Of a stretch of 64,000 nt of DNA, positions 63,520-64,000 are shown in pieces. Both the position numbers and the translations under genes were made by a program. The notes beneath the pieces were generated by a model, which did not search any database, was not told the origin of the DNA, and saw only the letters and a program-made list of their open reading frames with translations. Position 1 is the first letter of the stretch, and each line of letters begins with the position of its first letter. Source of the stretch: Scilla litardierei (lineage: Eukaryota; Streptophyta; Magnoliopsida; Asparagales; Asparagaceae); contig CM061140.1 of assembly GCA_030789695.1 (NCBI GenBank), forward strand, positions 84,444,422 through 84,508,421, in the 5' to 3' direction.

Positions 63520-64000
63520 TGTAATGACTGCTTTTCATGTATCTGGATTTATTATAATATAATATATGTTTTGGTGGATTTTCTCCTCATGTGTGGTTTT
63601 CGTCTCCGTAACTTTCATTTTCGATCGTTTCGTCGTGTTTTCTCGTTTCTTCTTTAGGATCGTCGATTTCGAAGTATGTCATTCATGACGGGCTTCATAA
63701 CGGTCGTATCTTACTATTAGATCAAGCCTAGGAGTCTTAGGAATCGATCCCGAAGCTCCGCGCTCCGTATCGGAACTTTTGGTGCACGTTAGCCGGTATG
63801 AGAAGGGGCACCGAACGACTAGATGACGATCCAGTCGGTCGTCAATCCTTCTTGGACCGACTAGTTGGCTTTCTAAATTGTTCAAGAGTTACTGTTTATC
63901 GTCAGTCGGTGTAAGAACGTTGGTTGACCGACTAGGTTGCAAACTAGTCGGTCAGCAATGCTTCTTTAACCGACTAACTCTTCAACTTAATTTTAGTATC
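63520..64000 (+). repeat. 3' LTR of G3, partial (window end)
   Basis: Begins TGTAATGACTGC (TGTAACGACTGC in the 5' LTR) and contains the first inverted-repeat half-sites. Truncated by the window. Confidence 0.93.

Larger units (their letters stand above)
56265..64000 (+). mobile_element. Chromovirus G3 (Ty3/gypsy, Tekay/Del-like), right end outside the window
   Basis: Inserted in the G1 3' LTR. The left flank ACAAG (56260-56264) is the candidate duplication. Its partner lies beyond the window. LTR 56265-58691, gag 58835-59966, pol 60080-62499 and 62571-63473, polypurine tract, and the first 481 bp of the 3' LTR from 63520. It is close to G2 in sequence and exon lengths. It carries about nine stops and two compensating frameshifts. 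Confidence 0.93.

Overview
This window is a plant nuclear region built almost entirely of transposable elements. I see no intact host gene, rRNA, tRNA or CRISPR array. Signs of an angiosperm: Ty3/gypsy chromoviruses with a chromodomain-type tail, Ty1/copia elements primed by initiator tRNA-Met, an Athila/Tat-like element with a tRNA-Asp primer site, L1-type LINEs with a C-terminal zinc finger, and Helitrons ending in CTAG. The GC-rich codons of a captured host gene fragment lean towards a monocot, but weakly. Family names come from motifs, not database searches.

Layout. (1) 1-4602 and 12324-12722: an L1-type LINE split by a non-autonomous LTR element (4603-12323, LTRs of 1988 bp each, target duplication GTAGG). 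(2) 12723-19867: three Helitron-like elements. The first carries a fragment resembling 3-ketodihydrosphingosine reductase. A 5'-truncated LINE with a nearly open ORF2 (15071-19076) sits at the 5' tip of the third. (3) 19898-24412: a plus-strand copia-type LTR abutting a minus-strand copia gag with its primer site and LTR. (4) 25997-36484: a decayed copia element (here C3) that seems to have been invaded by a second copia element (C2), whose gag is itself split by a solo LTR. (5) 36485-37571: a chimeric scrap of gypsy-type sequence. (6) 37572-64000: three related chromoviruses. G1 (plus) is interrupted by G2 (minus, 44533-54196, duplication GCCCT) and by G3 (plus, from 56265, running past the window end).

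How the parts work. The chromovirus copies encode Gag with two zinc knuckles, protease, reverse transcriptase, RNase H, integrase and a chromodomain-like tail. All three carry stop codons, mostly CAG/CAA/CGA to TAG/TAA/TGA, as expected from deamination of methylated cytosine in silenced elements.

Three structures stand out. First, two intron-like segments lie at identical places in all three chromoviruses (gag/protease junction and integrase), and a third lies in the LTR leader. Second, a 35-36 codon acidic ORF is kept open in every complete chromovirus LTR copy. Third, LTRs of several unrelated families carry arrays of short palindromes or inverted repeats just upstream of the TATA box. Splicing, translation and function are all inferred from sequence alone.
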